A stretch of 64,000 nucleotides of DNA from Pseudoalteromonas sp. T1lg48. GTDB taxonomy: Bacteria > Pseudomonadota > Gammaproteobacteria > Enterobacterales > Alteromonadaceae. Positions 35,063 to 44,141 of the stretch are shown here, piece by piece (the stretch's first letter is position 1; each line of letters opens with the position of its first letter). Position numbers and translations under genes: made by a program. The DNA lies in the NCBI RefSeq assembly GCF_002964785.1, contig NZ_PQCC01000001.1, forward strand, positions 1 to 64,000, written 5' to 3'. The notes under the pieces were generated by a model. That model had not been told where the DNA came from and did not search any database. It saw only the letters and a list, made by a program, of their open reading frames with translations.

Positions 35063-37585
35063 CTAAAAACTGTAGGTGATATTACCGTAGATAAAGCGCC
35101 CATCCAGGCTGTATGGTGCAAAAGGCGTGTACGGGAAAATCTGGTTAAAATCAGACTGGCCCACATTGTCCACCGTCGCCTGCGGGTATTGATCGAACAG
35201 GTTATTGGCGCCGATGGCCAGCTTCCAACTGGCATCGGGATGATACGCCACTTCCAGGTCGGTCAGCCATTTAGCATCCAGGTATTCGTCACGCTCTGGT
35301 TGTGAGGAAATATCCGCCACCTCGCCGTAACGGGTCACTCGCACCGTGGTTTGCCACTTGCCCAGGTTCCAAATCGCCGTCAGGTTTAGCTTGCTATCCG
35401 GTGTACCCTGTTCAAAACGACCGATTTCACGACGAGCAAACAACTGATAGCTCTCGCCCAATGAATCCAACTCCGCCGGGTTATCTTTAACGGCGGTGAT
35501 CTCGGTGTCGTTAAGGTTGCCGGCGGCGCTTAAGCGCATATCGCCCCAGGTGGCTAAATCAAGCTGGTAGGTGGCAACAATATCCACGCCCTGAGTGCGC
35601 GAATCTATGGCGTTGGTGAAATAACGTACGCTCTCGACATGGGCCTCTCCGGCCGCCGCGAGAATCGCCGCCACTTCGTCGCCCTCTAAGTTTTCCGACA
35701 GCACGATGCGGTCGTCGATATCGATGCGGTAGGCATCCAGGGTCAGGCTGAAAGCACCACTATTATAGATAAAGCCGGCGGTGATATTGACTGACTCTTC
35801 GGCCTCCAGTGGCTCAGCTCCCAAAGCCTGTGCCGCGGCGGTATCGGCAGGGAATAGACCGACCTCAAATGGCTGATTGTTTTCCAACACGGTAGAGATC
35901 TGGCGGTACGAGCTTTGTGCCAAAGATGGCGCACGGAAACCGCTGCTGATGGCACCGCGCAGGCTCAGATTTTCACTGACGCTGTAACGGCTTGCCAGTT
36001 TCGCCGTAAAGGTGCTGCCGAAATCACTGTAGTCTTCCAGACGCCCGGCCAAAACCAGGTTCCAATCCTCGTTGAGATAGGTATCGAATTCCGCAAACAG
36101 CGCCATATTGTAGCGACTTTCATCGGTGACACTGGCAGGGCTAAAACCAGACAATACCTGGGCACCACCGGCTCCTAACGGAGCGCCATTACTATCGACG
36201 GCGGTAATATAGGAGGCCTCTTCACCAGGCTCGATTTGATAGCCCTCACGACGGTACTCGGCACCGATAGTGAAAAACACATCATCGTTTAAACCCAGGT
36301 CAAGCACGGTGCTGGCATCGGCGTTGACCAACCATTGGTCATATACCAGGGCGCCATTATCGAACTCGCGCGGGCTATTAACACCTAGCGAGGTATTTAG
36401 GCTGTTACTGACACCGAAGGCAAAATCATTGCGGCCATAGTTGGTGCTGATATCCCAGTTCCAGTCGCCGCTTTCCCCTTCCACCCCAAGGGCTAAGGCA
36501 TAGTCCTCTACCTGGGTATCAATTTGCGGCAAGAAACCATCGGGATAAAGCGCGATCACATTACGGCTGTCTTTGGCTCGGCGATAAAAACCGCCGGAGT
36601 TACCTTCACGCTCGGAGTAGCTGCCGAAGGCATACAAGCGATAACCCTGACCCAACTCATAACCGCTATTGATAAACAGGGCGACATCTTCCAGCGCTGC
36701 CTTACCGAAGCGGTGGTTATAACGGTCAATGGTAAATTCGCGCGGATCCAGGCTGCCATCGTCAAGGCGGGCATATTGTTCGCGGGGATCAAAGCCGGAG
36801 CGCAGGGTTGGCTCATGGTCACGGTACTCCAGGGCGATGTTAACAAAGCCCTCATCGCCCAAGGCTAAACCCGTATTGGCACTGAAGGTACGGTTGGCGC
36901 CGTCGTTGATACGACGGTCATCACCGGTTTCAAAGGCCAGGTCGCCATTGTTGTCGGCATAAGCACGCTTCAGCTGAGGTGCACCGGCCATTTGCGTATC
37001 GTACTCGCCGTAAGTGGCGCTGATGCTACCGCCTTCATCGGCGTCCTTTAGCACTATATTGATCACCCCGGCTATGGCGTCTGAGCCGTATTGGGCGGCG
37101 GCACCATCACGCAGCACTTCCACGCGCTTAATAGCGGCAACGGGGATCATATTCAAATCCACCGCGGTCGAGCCACGACCCACTACGCCACCTAGACTTA
37201 ACAGGGCACCGGCATGACGGCGCTTACCATTTACCAATACCAGGGTGTGATCCGGTGCCAAACCGCGCAATACAGCAGGGCGGGCATGATCTGTGCCATC
37301 GGCTAGGGTAGCGCTGGGGTAATTAAAACTCGGCACTTGGGCGGCCAACACCTGGCTGATCTCTAACTGACCGGTGCTGGTCATATCAGCACTGGTGATC
37401 ACATCGACGGGCACCGTGCTCTCTCCCAGGCTACGTAGGCTGCGGCGAGTACCGGTCACGGCAATCACTTCCATATCTTGCTCCGCCGCGCTGTCGTTTT
37501 GCGCCGTAGCAGCAAGACTTGGCGCACTGCCCAATGCCGATGCGATAGCCAGGCTTAAAGCCAGGTAATTGGTTGTAATTGTCAT
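35063..37585 (-). CDS. TonB-dependent receptor 1
   Basis: An 840-residue outer-membrane receptor for active uptake. The signal peptide covers residues 1-26 (LGSAPSLAA). A TonB-box-like segment is MEVIAVTGTR near 38-47. The plug domain follows (about 50-165: VPVDVITSADM, RGLAPDHTLVLVNGKRRHAGAL, RVEVLRDGAAAQYGSDAIAGVINIVLK in parts), then a 22-strand barrel with a C-terminal ITYSF ending in Phe. The plug sequence is like receptors for large substrates in marine bacteria, but no enzyme cluster marks the ligand. The ATG at 37585 has a GGGGG site; the longer frame is not supported. Probably monocistronic. Confidence 0.9.
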   Translation of the reverse strand: MTITTNYLALSLAIASALGSAPSLAATAQNDSAAEQDMEVIAVTGTRRSLRSLGESTVPVDVITSADMTSTGQLEISQVLAAQVPSFNYPSATLADGTDHARPAVLRGLAPDHTLVLVNGKRRHAGALLSLGGVVGRGSTAVDLNMIPVAAIKRVEVLRDGAAAQYGSDAIAGVINIVLKDADEGGSISATYGEYDTQMAGAPQLKRAYADNNGDLAFETGDDRRINDGANRTFSANTGLALGDEGFVNIALEYRDHEPTLRSGFDPREQYARLDDGSLDPREFTIDRYNHRFGKAALEDVALFINSGYELGQGYRLYAFGSYSEREGNSGGFYRRAKDSRNVIALYPDGFLPQIDTQVEDYALALGVEGESGDWNWDISTNYGRNDFAFGVSNSLNTSLGVNSPREFDNGALVYDQWLVNADASTVLDLGLNDDVFFTIGAEYRREGYQIEPGEEASYITAVDSNGAPLGAGGAQVLSGFSPASVTDESRYNMALFAEFDTYLNEDWNLVLAGRLEDYSDFGSTFTAKLASRYSVSENLSLRGAISSGFRAPSLAQSSYRQISTVLENNQPFEVGLFPADTAAAQALGAEPLEAEESVNITAGFIYNSGAFSLTLDAYRIDIDDRIVLSENLEGDEVAAILAAAGEAHVESVRYFTNAIDSRTQGVDIVATYQLDLATWGDMRLSAAGNLNDTEITAVKDNPAELDSLGESYQLFARREIGRFEQGTPDSKLNLTAIWNLGKWQTTVRVTRYGEVADISSQPERDEYLDAKWLTDLEVAYHPDASWKLAIGANNLFDQYPQATVDNVGQSDFNQIFPYTPFAPYSLDGRFIYGNITYSF

Positions 37586-37936
37586 GAAGACCCCCTGAAT
37601 ACTGGAACTAGGTGATAAAAAAGGGGGCAATCATACGTAGCCATTTTAGTAACAGCAAATAGCAAAATAAACTAACTTATTCACCGAAATGAGTACTCAA
37701 TAACAGACTGTTTCAGACGTAAACAAGGTGCTAACCCGGCGCTAAAATCGTGCAAGGAAACACATCTTACTGCCTGTTTTATAGACACATTCAGGGCGAG
37801 GATAGGAAAATATTTTTAAGGGATTAACGACAACACAGCCCACTAGGCGTTAACGTCTAGCCGGAGGGAGGCAATGTATAGACGGCAAAAATAGCCAGAT
37901 AAAGAGTAGAGCGAGATAAAGGAATAAAAGTATAAC
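37586..37936. other. Intergenic region upstream of TonB receptor gene 1
   Basis: No gene is visible in about 350 bases between the receptor start and tRNA-Arg. No clear promoter hexamer pair or operator could be identified by eye. Confidence 0.4.
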
Positions 37937-37954
37937 TTACTGATTGGCCAGTAA
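37937..37954 (-). terminator. Possible tRNA-Arg terminator
   Basis: On the minus strand TTACTG-GCCAAT-CAGTAA starts directly after the tRNA CCA end and is followed by a T-rich stretch. The stem is short, so this is tentative. Confidence 0.4.
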
Positions 37955-38029
37955 TGGCGCTCTCGCTAGGGATCGAACCTAGAACTTGGCCTCCGGAGGG
38001 CCACGTGATATCCATTTCACCACGAGAGC
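37955..38029 (-). tRNA. tRNA-Arg (anticodon CCG)
   Basis: A complete cloverleaf can be folded on the minus strand. The acceptor arms are GCTCTCG and CGAGAGC, followed by discriminator G and an encoded CCA. The anticodon stem is TGGCC/GGCCA and the loop CTCCGGA, giving anticodon CCG, which reads the Arg codon CGG. The T-arm has the usual TAGGTTCGATCCCTA. There is no sign of an integrated element or duplicated 3' end beside it. Confidence 0.95.
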
Positions 38030-38702
38030 AGCTGAGTCAGCAGCATGGGATAGCGCCAACTGCGCCTATAGTAATGGCATCCCTTGGGAAATACCAGCCC
38101 CCGCTAATCGGATGGCGATAATTTATTCAGTGACAAAGAGTCGACTCGTCCAGTTTATCGGCGGAAATTTCAGACTTATACAAGGGGAGCCCCCCGCCTT
38201 GCTTTTTGCGCGCTGTCCTGTTGTTCAAAACCCGGGATAAAAAGCGTAGACAAAAAGCATTATTGCCACAAAAACAACAAGTTATTCATGATGCAGCAAC
38301 GCACTTCCAGCATTTTTATGCACCAGACCAGAGCAGCTACAAAAAAACAACAAAATAACCACAATATATTGACTACAAAAACCTATAAATTGAATTTAAA
38401 TTCCCTATAATTGCATTTAAATTCAATTTATCTTTATTTTCGAGTCAAAAAGCCCGGCTGGATGGAAAATGTAGAAATTCCTCTGGTACATGGTAAGCCC
38501 GCATTTAGAGCAATATCACGCAAAAAAATAGCGAATATTTTTGCACAAAAATGCACGCAACTTGGCAAATAGAGAATAAAAAAGCGCAATGACTGAATAT
38601 TAATTTCCGTCCCTCTTTTAGGGGGTTGTTTAATTATTGTTAACGTGCTTTTTATTGAATGGCAGATTGCATTGCTATATCAAATTCACAGGGTAATACA
38701 AC
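38030..38702. other. Long intergenic region upstream of TonB receptor gene 2
   Basis: About 670 bases with no convincing gene. It contains the tandem palindromes at 38385-38431. The part 38240-38700 is AT-rich. AGGG about 10 bases before the ATG at 38703 is the only ribosome-binding candidate. A possible -35 TTGAAT and -10 TATATC just upstream of the start have 15-base spacing, too short to be convincing. Confidence 0.5.
38385..38431 (+). promoter_or_regulatory. Tandem palindromic operator upstream of TonB receptor gene 2
   Basis: Two palindromes, GAATTTAAATTC (38392-38403) and GCATTTAAATTC (38413-38424), lie 21 bases apart centre to centre, two helical turns, within a 17-base perfect inverted repeat (38385-38401 and 38415-38431) separated by 13 bases. 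A TATAAT sequence (38406-38411) lies between the arms. A dimeric regulator binding twice on one face of the DNA is the natural reading. Confidence 0.6.
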
Positions 38703-41138
38703 ATGGGTAAATTTAAGCCAACATTACTGGCTACGGCCATTGCCGGCTGCTTATGTGGCTACGCCAACGCCGAGCAAGCCAACAGCGAAATCAAGCAAGA
38801 AAAGGCATTGGAAGTCATTCAAATTACCGCGACTCGTCGCAGCGGTTCGGCGCAAGAAGCGCCGCTCAACATCACCGCCATGGATGCCGACGTGATGAAA
38901 GATCAAAATATTGCTCAGCTCGAAGACGTCGCGCGCTGGGTACCGGGCCTGACCATTACCGATCAGGGCGGACGTGAAGGCTCGCCGATTATCGTGCGCG
39001 GTTTGAACACCAACTCGTCGGAGCGTGCATCCGACAGCGGCACCGTGGCCACTTATTTGGGTGAGATCCCCCTTAATATCAATTTACGCCTCACCGACGT
39101 TGAGCGCGTCGAGGTGCTGATCGGCCCACAAGGCACCCTGTACGGTGCCGGTACGCTAGGCGGCGCCATTCGATATATGCTTAAGGCGCCGGTACTGGAT
39201 ATCACTGAAGGGCAAATCAGCGGCGACCTGTTCACTCTGTCACAAAGCGATGGCACCGGCGGCGAAGCGGGTTTTGTATTTAATACCCCTATCATCGAGG
39301 ACGAACTGGCGGTCCGTGCCAGCGTAAACTATTACCACAACCCGGGTTATATGGATTACAACTTTGTCGTGCGTGAGCCGGGCGTATCCCTGCCCGACCC
39401 GGACTGGAACAATGCCGACGAGGTGAAGGCCAACCTTAAGCAGGTCAAAGATGCCAATGATGAAGACATTACCACGGCGCGCCTGTCACTGCGCTGGGCA
39501 CCCAATGATGTCTTTGAGGGCACCCTCAACTACTTCTATCAAAAGCAGGAACACGGCGGCAATTCGATCACCCAGTACGGCAGCATCAGCCCGGATAACC
39601 CCATTCACGACTTGGTCGGCAAATACGACTCAGCCTACCGTGTTGAAGAGCCCAATGAGCAAGAAGATGAATTGCTTAGCCTGGAGCTAAAAGCCGATTT
39701 AGGCTTTGCCGAGCTGGTTTCGGCCTCGGGCTGGTCGAGCTATGAACAAGAAGGTCAGCGCGATCAAACCGATCTGCTTTACGATATCTGGACCGGCTAC
39801 GCCAACTTCCCGGCCTTTGTCGATTACACCAAGGACACCAGTGAGCAAGACAGCTTTACCCAGGAGCTGCGCCTGGTTTCCAGCCATGATGGACCCTGGA
39901 ACTGGATTGTTGGCGCTTACTACAACAAGTTTGAAAGCAAATCGGACGACAGGGAATATGCCCCGGGCTTCGATAACTTCGACTATGGCAGCGACATTCC
40001 CAATATCGAACCGGACTTAGAGTACATTGCTATCACCGAGTCAGATACCACGGAAAAAGCCTTGTTTGGTGAGGTGGGCTATGCCTTTACCGATCAGTTT
40101 AACATCACCCTGGGCGCACGTTTTTACGAGTATGAAATCGACTCCAAATCCGGTTCGGCCACGCCCTTATTCGATGCCTGGGATGATGTATTCTATGCCT
40201 CGCGAGCGGATGTCGACCTGGAACCAAGCAGTGCCGAAGATGACGGCAGCCTGTTTAAGTTCAACGCCAACTACACCTTTGACAATGGTTTGGTCACCTA
40301 TTTCACCATCAGCGAAGGTTTTCGTATCGGCGGCAGTAATGGCCTGGAGTCTTGCCCGGAGCAATTGCCAGATCAGCAAATCATCTGTGCCCTGCCCAAT
40401 GAAATGGCCTATAAGCCGGACACCACCACCAACTATGAGCTAGGTATTAAATCAACCTGGTTACGTAACAAGCTGCACTTCAATGCCGCGCTCTTTAGTG
40501 TTGATTGGGACGATGCACAAATTCAGTCGACCACGGTCAATGGTCAGGAGATCATCACTGCCAACGCTGGCTCCGCCCGCTCTCAAGGCGTCGAGTTATC
40601 GACTCGCGCTCTTTTAGGCGACAACTGGACGGTCTATGCCACCTACGCCTATGCCAAGGCCGAACTGACCGAAGATGCCCCTATGCTGTTTGATGTGTAT
40701 GAGCCGGACCAGGCTTATTACGACGGGGCTGACGGCGACCGCCTCCCCGGCTCGCCTGAGCATCAGGCATCACTTGGGGTCAGCTACGAAAATGAAGTGT
40801 TTGGCGACAAGTTGTTGAACATTAACTATGGCCTGACCGCACAAAGCGATGTCTATACCAAGGTAGGTCTTAAGGCCGACGGTGAGGTACTGCCGGGCTA
40901 TGCGCTGAGCAATCTGTCCGCGAAAATATCGGGAGACATGTGGTCGGCGACCCTGTATGTCGACAACCTGTTCGACAAGTACGCCTTCACCTCGACTCGT
41001 CGTGATAAATCCTGGGCGGGGATGGGCCGCTACGCAGACCAAAACCATGAATTGCCTGAGTTGCAACGGGTGTATGGTCACTACATCACCACCCCACGGA
41101 CCATAGGCATGAAGTTTACCTATAACTTCGAGCTGTAA
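38703..41138 (+). CDS. TonB-dependent receptor 2
   Basis: An 811-residue outer-membrane receptor. The signal peptide covers residues 1-23 (GYANA). The TonB box is EVIQITATR near 38-46. The plug runs to about 170 (APLNITAMDADVMKD, GSPIIVRGLNTNSS, VERVEVLIGPQGTLYGAGTLGGAIRY in parts). The barrel follows, including ERVEV-type plug end and a C-terminal GMKFTYNFEL. The set is typical of receptors in Alteromonadales. The ligand is unknown, though the gene is followed within 41 bases by a TPR-sulfotransferase gene. A strong terminator lies directly after it. Confidence 0.9.
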   Translation: MGKFKPTLLATAIAGCLCGYANAEQANSEIKQEKALEVIQITATRRSGSAQEAPLNITAMDADVMKDQNIAQLEDVARWVPGLTITDQGGREGSPIIVRGLNTNSSERASDSGTVATYLGEIPLNINLRLTDVERVEVLIGPQGTLYGAGTLGGAIRYMLKAPVLDITEGQISGDLFTLSQSDGTGGEAGFVFNTPIIEDELAVRASVNYYHNPGYMDYNFVVREPGVSLPDPDWNNADEVKANLKQVKDANDEDITTARLSLRWAPNDVFEGTLNYFYQKQEHGGNSITQYGSISPDNPIHDLVGKYDSAYRVEEPNEQEDELLSLELKADLGFAELVSASGWSSYEQEGQRDQTDLLYDIWTGYANFPAFVDYTKDTSEQDSFTQELRLVSSHDGPWNWIVGAYYNKFESKSDDREYAPGFDNFDYGSDIPNIEPDLEYIAITESDTTEKALFGEVGYAFTDQFNITLGARFYEYEIDSKSGSATPLFDAWDDVFYASRADVDLEPSSAEDDGSLFKFNANYTFDNGLVTYFTISEGFRIGGSNGLESCPEQLPDQQIICALPNEMAYKPDTTTNYELGIKSTWLRNKLHFNAALFSVDWDDAQIQSTTVNGQEIITANAGSARSQGVELSTRALLGDNWTVYATYAYAKAELTEDAPMLFDVYEPDQAYYDGADGDRLPGSPEHQASLGVSYENEVFGDKLLNINYGLTAQSDVYTKVGLKADGEVLPGYALSNLSAKISGDMWSATLYVDNLFDKYAFTSTRRDKSWAGMGRYADQNHELPELQRVYGHYITTPRTIGMKFTYNFEL

Positions 41139-41145
41139 TACACTA

Positions 41146-41173
41146 GGGGCAACCAAGGTTGCCCCTTTTTTTT
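41146..41173 (+). terminator. Strong terminator just before the sulfotransferase gene
   Basis: GGGGCAAC-CAAG-GTTGCCCC followed by eight T (41166-41173), ending 6 bases before the next ATG at 41180. Confidence 0.85.
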
Positions 41174-41179
41174 ATTGAT

Positions 41180-42715
41180 ATGACCCACTCCACTTTGCGC
41201 CACCACATTCAACACCTGTTACGCCAGCAGCAGCTCACCCGGGCTCATAATGACTTAGTCACTCGGTTACAGCAAAACCCAGAAGATCACCTTGCCTGGT
41301 CACTGATGGCCGAGGTCAACGCCCAGGCCGGCGACCTGACCAAGGCGGTTAAACTCCTGGACAAGGCACTGACGATTTCGGCGCAGCCGGAGTATGTCCT
41401 AAACCGCGGCAAATTTTTATACCTGCTTGGACGCAGCGATGAATGCCAGCAGGCGCTGCAAACCCTGGATAAAGCGTCACTCACCGATGCCGGTCAACTG
41501 GACACCCTGGCCAACCTCTATAGTCGTCTCGGCGATTACCACAACGCCCATGACTATCATCTGCGCGCCGCTCAATGCGCACCGGATAACGCCGATATTC
41601 TGGTCAACGCCGCCATCAGCCATAACATTATGGCCCACAACAGCGAGGCGAAAGAGCTGCTGCAAAGGGCGTTGCAGCTCGCCCCCAATCATTATCGTGG
41701 CCATTATGCCCTTGCCGAGCAGAGCACCAGGAGCGAAGCCAAGGCTCATTTACAACAACTAAACACTGTGCTGGCACAAGAGCAAAATGCCATCGCCCGC
41801 CAACACCTGTTCCATGCCCAGGCCATAGAGCATGAACAACTGGGAGACTATGCTCAGGCCTTTAACGCCTTTTCAAACAGCAAGGAAGCGGTGGCCAAAC
41901 GTATTCATTTTGATGCCGCTAAACACAGCGCTTTTTGCCAGCAACTGATCTCGACACCGCCTAAACTGATAGCGCAGCGAGATAATGATGCTAAGGCCGT
42001 ATTTGTGGCCGGTATGCCACGTTCGGGCACCACCTTGGCGGCCCAGCTATTGTGCCAAAGTCCACACTTAGCGTCTTTAGGTGAGTTGCAGGACTTCCCT
42101 CAGGCGGTAAAACGCCTAAGCGGGCAAAGGAGCGCCGCTGTTCTGACGCCCGAGGTCATAAGCCAAGCGAGCAAAGGGGATCTGGCTGCCTTGACACAGG
42201 ATTATTTGGGCCGTTATGCGGGCTTAAAGAGGAATACGGAGCGCGGTTGCGACAAACTGCCGTTTAACTTTTACTACATCGACTTTATCGTCCATGCCCT
42301 GCCTCAGGCGAAAATCGTGCTGATGTTGCGCGCCAAGGAAGACACCTGTGTCGCCAATTTTCGTCAGGCCTACCAGGTACATAGCCCGTTCCATCATTAT
42401 GCCTTTAAACTTTCCCATATCGCCGCGTTTTATGATGATTATGAGCGCTTAGCGCTGCACTTTGCCGCTAAGTATCCGGAGAATGTTATTTTGCAAGGCT
42501 ATGAGCAATTGGTCAGTGAGGGAGAGCCGGCGCTGCGCCGTTTATATGAATTTTGCCAGTTACCCTGGCAGGACGACTGTTTGCAGTTTTATACCAAGCC
42601 CAGCGCCTGTGCCACCGCCAGCAAGTTACAAATTCGCCGCCCACTCAATAAGGCGTCCATTGGCTTTTGGCGCCATTATCAGCGCCAATATGAGGCCTTG
42701 GTAGATAAGAGTTAG
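41180..42715 (+). CDS. TPR repeat-containing sulfotransferase family protein
   Basis: A 511-residue two-part protein. Residues about 1-230 hold tetratricopeptide-type helical repeats (AWSLMAEVNAQAGDLTKAVKLLDKAL and similar). Residues about 270-511 form a sulfotransferase domain with the PAPS 5'-phosphosulfate loop AVFVAGMPRSGTTLAAQLL near 272-290 and a second conserved segment KIVLMLRAKEDTCVANFRQ near 375-393. It would transfer sulfate from PAPS to an unknown, perhaps protein, acceptor. No signal peptide is seen. The ATG at 41180 has no ribosome-binding site because the terminator T-run lies directly upstream. Such genes are often next to TonB receptors in marine gammaproteobacteria. Confidence 0.85.
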   Translation: MTHSTLRHHIQHLLRQQQLTRAHNDLVTRLQQNPEDHLAWSLMAEVNAQAGDLTKAVKLLDKALTISAQPEYVLNRGKFLYLLGRSDECQQALQTLDKASLTDAGQLDTLANLYSRLGDYHNAHDYHLRAAQCAPDNADILVNAAISHNIMAHNSEAKELLQRALQLAPNHYRGHYALAEQSTRSEAKAHLQQLNTVLAQEQNAIARQHLFHAQAIEHEQLGDYAQAFNAFSNSKEAVAKRIHFDAAKHSAFCQQLISTPPKLIAQRDNDAKAVFVAGMPRSGTTLAAQLLCQSPHLASLGELQDFPQAVKRLSGQRSAAVLTPEVISQASKGDLAALTQDYLGRYAGLKRNTERGCDKLPFNFYYIDFIVHALPQAKIVLMLRAKEDTCVANFRQAYQVHSPFHHYAFKLSHIAAFYDDYERLALHFAAKYPENVILQGYEQLVSEGEPALRRLYEFCQLPWQDDCLQFYTKPSACATASKLQIRRPLNKASIGFWRHYQRQYEALVDKS

Positions 42716-43497
42716 GCCATGAGCGCATCCAGGCTTAACTTGGCTTCATCGATACGGTGGCACACCTTGTGGCGCACGTACCAAAAGTAGTTCAAGGCCG
42801 CCACCAGCTTTTGCATGGCCTTAAATTTCTGCCAATTACCCTGTAGCTTCACCGTGCGAAAATAATTGCTAAACAGCCACTGTTGTTGAGCGGCCGAGAG
42901 CTTAAAACTCAGGGTCAACATGGCTAAATCGAAGTAGCGGTCACCATGCTGGGCATATTCAAAGTCGATGCACTGCCACTGCCCACGGTGGCTAATAATA
43001 TTCTCTTTGATCAGATCGTTATGGCAAAAGCAATAATCTTCGGCTACAGCCTGCGTCAGTGCTATTACCTTTTGCAGCGCCTGGGCGTAGGGGCGATAGC
43101 AGGGATCATTGGCGTAACCGGCCAGCTCGGCATGCAAGTCTAACGCCGCGCCACCGCTTGGCAGACCATGAATTTGCACCAGCCGTAACAGAGCCTGTTC
43201 GCCATCGAAATCTCCGGGCATCTGCCCCGGTGCATAAGCGAAAATGGCACAGCGATGGTCGTTATCCACATGCACAGGTGCGGGACAAACGCCTTGTTGA
43301 GCCAAAGCACGTTGGGCGTCGATGGCGGCACCGGGGACCGGCTTGCCATAGAGCTTCACCAGCCAGGTACCCTGCTCGGTATCGACGCGATAGTTTTCGT
43401 TGCTTACCCCTTGCGGCAAAAAAGTAATTTGGTCAATCACCGCATCGGCTTTAAACGCCGTGACCAAAGCATGGACGCGCCCCACCGACTCAGGCAT
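42712..43497 (-). CDS. Choline/thiamine kinase-like phosphotransferase
   Basis: A 261-residue small-molecule kinase of the aminoglycoside phosphotransferase/choline kinase fold. The catalytic HxD motif is CFCHNDLIKENII (near 147-159) and the metal-binding motif is CIDFEYAQHGDRYFDLA (near 168-184). I chose the ATG at 43497; it has AAGGAGT about 10 bases upstream and overlaps the stop codon of the PnuC-like gene by 8 bases, so the two are translationally coupled. Together with PnuC and the upstream thiamine-binding-like protein, thiamine or a thiamine precursor is the most likely substrate, as for ThiK; choline or ethanolamine is an alternative. Confidence 0.8.
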   Translation of the reverse strand: MPESVGRVHALVTAFKADAVIDQITFLPQGVSNENYRVDTEQGTWLVKLYGKPVPGAAIDAQRALAQQGVCPAPVHVDNDHRCAIFAYAPGQMPGDFDGEQALLRLVQIHGLPSGGAALDLHAELAGYANDPCYRPYAQALQKVIALTQAVAEDYCFCHNDLIKENIISHRGQWQCIDFEYAQHGDRYFDLAMLTLSFKLSAAQQQWLFSNYFRTVKLQGNWQKFKAMQKLVAALNYFWYVRHKVCHRIDEAKLSLDALMA

Positions 43498-44113
43498 AGG
43501 CCGGCACTCCTTGCTCCCTCTGCTGATATTGCTGGCGCCAACGCAGATAGCCGGCAACGGCCATCAGGGTATAAAACACAAACAACACCACGGTCGGATA
43601 ATAACCTTTGGCCAGGTACAAATAGATGGAAGCGGCATCGATCACCACCCAATATAGCCAGTTTTCCAGCACCTTTTTCGCAACAAAATAAGTGGTCAAC
43701 ACCGCAAAGCAAGTGGTTAAACTATCGAGATAGGCGTAATCGGCATGGGTGTAATTGTCCATAACGTAACCAATGCCTACGGCGATAAGCGCGGTGGCAA
43801 TAATGAGCCAGGCATGGGTGCTCAGGCTATAGCTGACGATGCCCTGACTTTGACTACGCTCTTTGCCGTAGCGCCATGCCCACCAGCCGTAAATAGCCAT
43901 GCCCATGTAATAAAAGTGCAGCAGGGATTCCATCAATAAGGCGCCCTGCCAATACATCAGGGTGTAGATCAGGGTGCTGAAAAAGGCTGCGGGCCAGCAC
44001 CACAGGCTTTCGCGCATGGCCAACAACAAATAGGCCACGGAGAGTGCCACTGCCGCGTATTCCCAGGCGGACATGGCGGCAAAGCCAGATAAGGTGCTAT
44101 TTAAGGCGTCCAT
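43490..44113 (-). CDS. pnuC: PnuC-family vitamin transporter
   Basis: A 207-residue inner-membrane transporter of the PnuC family with about seven helices. PnuC proteins import nicotinamide riboside; the PnuT variant imports thiamine. The signature segments are present: WPAAFFSTLIYTLMYW near 40-55, LLHFYYMGMAIYGWWAWRYG near 65-84 and ENWLYWVVIDAASIYLYLAKGYYPTVVLFVFY (from about 148). The neighbouring thiamine-binding-like protein and kinase make a thiamine role (PnuT) more likely than nicotinamide riboside. No NadR or riboswitch is linked to it in this window. Confidence 0.88.
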   Translation of the reverse strand: MDALNSTLSGFAAMSAWEYAAVALSVAYLLLAMRESLWCWPAAFFSTLIYTLMYWQGALLMESLLHFYYMGMAIYGWWAWRYGKERSQSQGIVSYSLSTHAWLIIATALIAVGIGYVMDNYTHADYAYLDSLTTCFAVLTTYFVAKKVLENWLYWVVIDAASIYLYLAKGYYPTVVLFVFYTLMAVAGYLRWRQQYQQREQGVPAYA

Positions 44114-44141
44114 AAGGTGTTCCTAAAGGCGTTCCTAAGTG

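Noticed and set aside
37955..38029. tRNA-Arg as an integration site
   Set aside because: No integrase gene, no repeated tRNA 3' end and no foreign gene content nearby.
37986..38240. 84-codon plus-strand reading frame
   Set aside because: Overlaps tRNA-Arg and has no ribosome-binding site or recognisable features.
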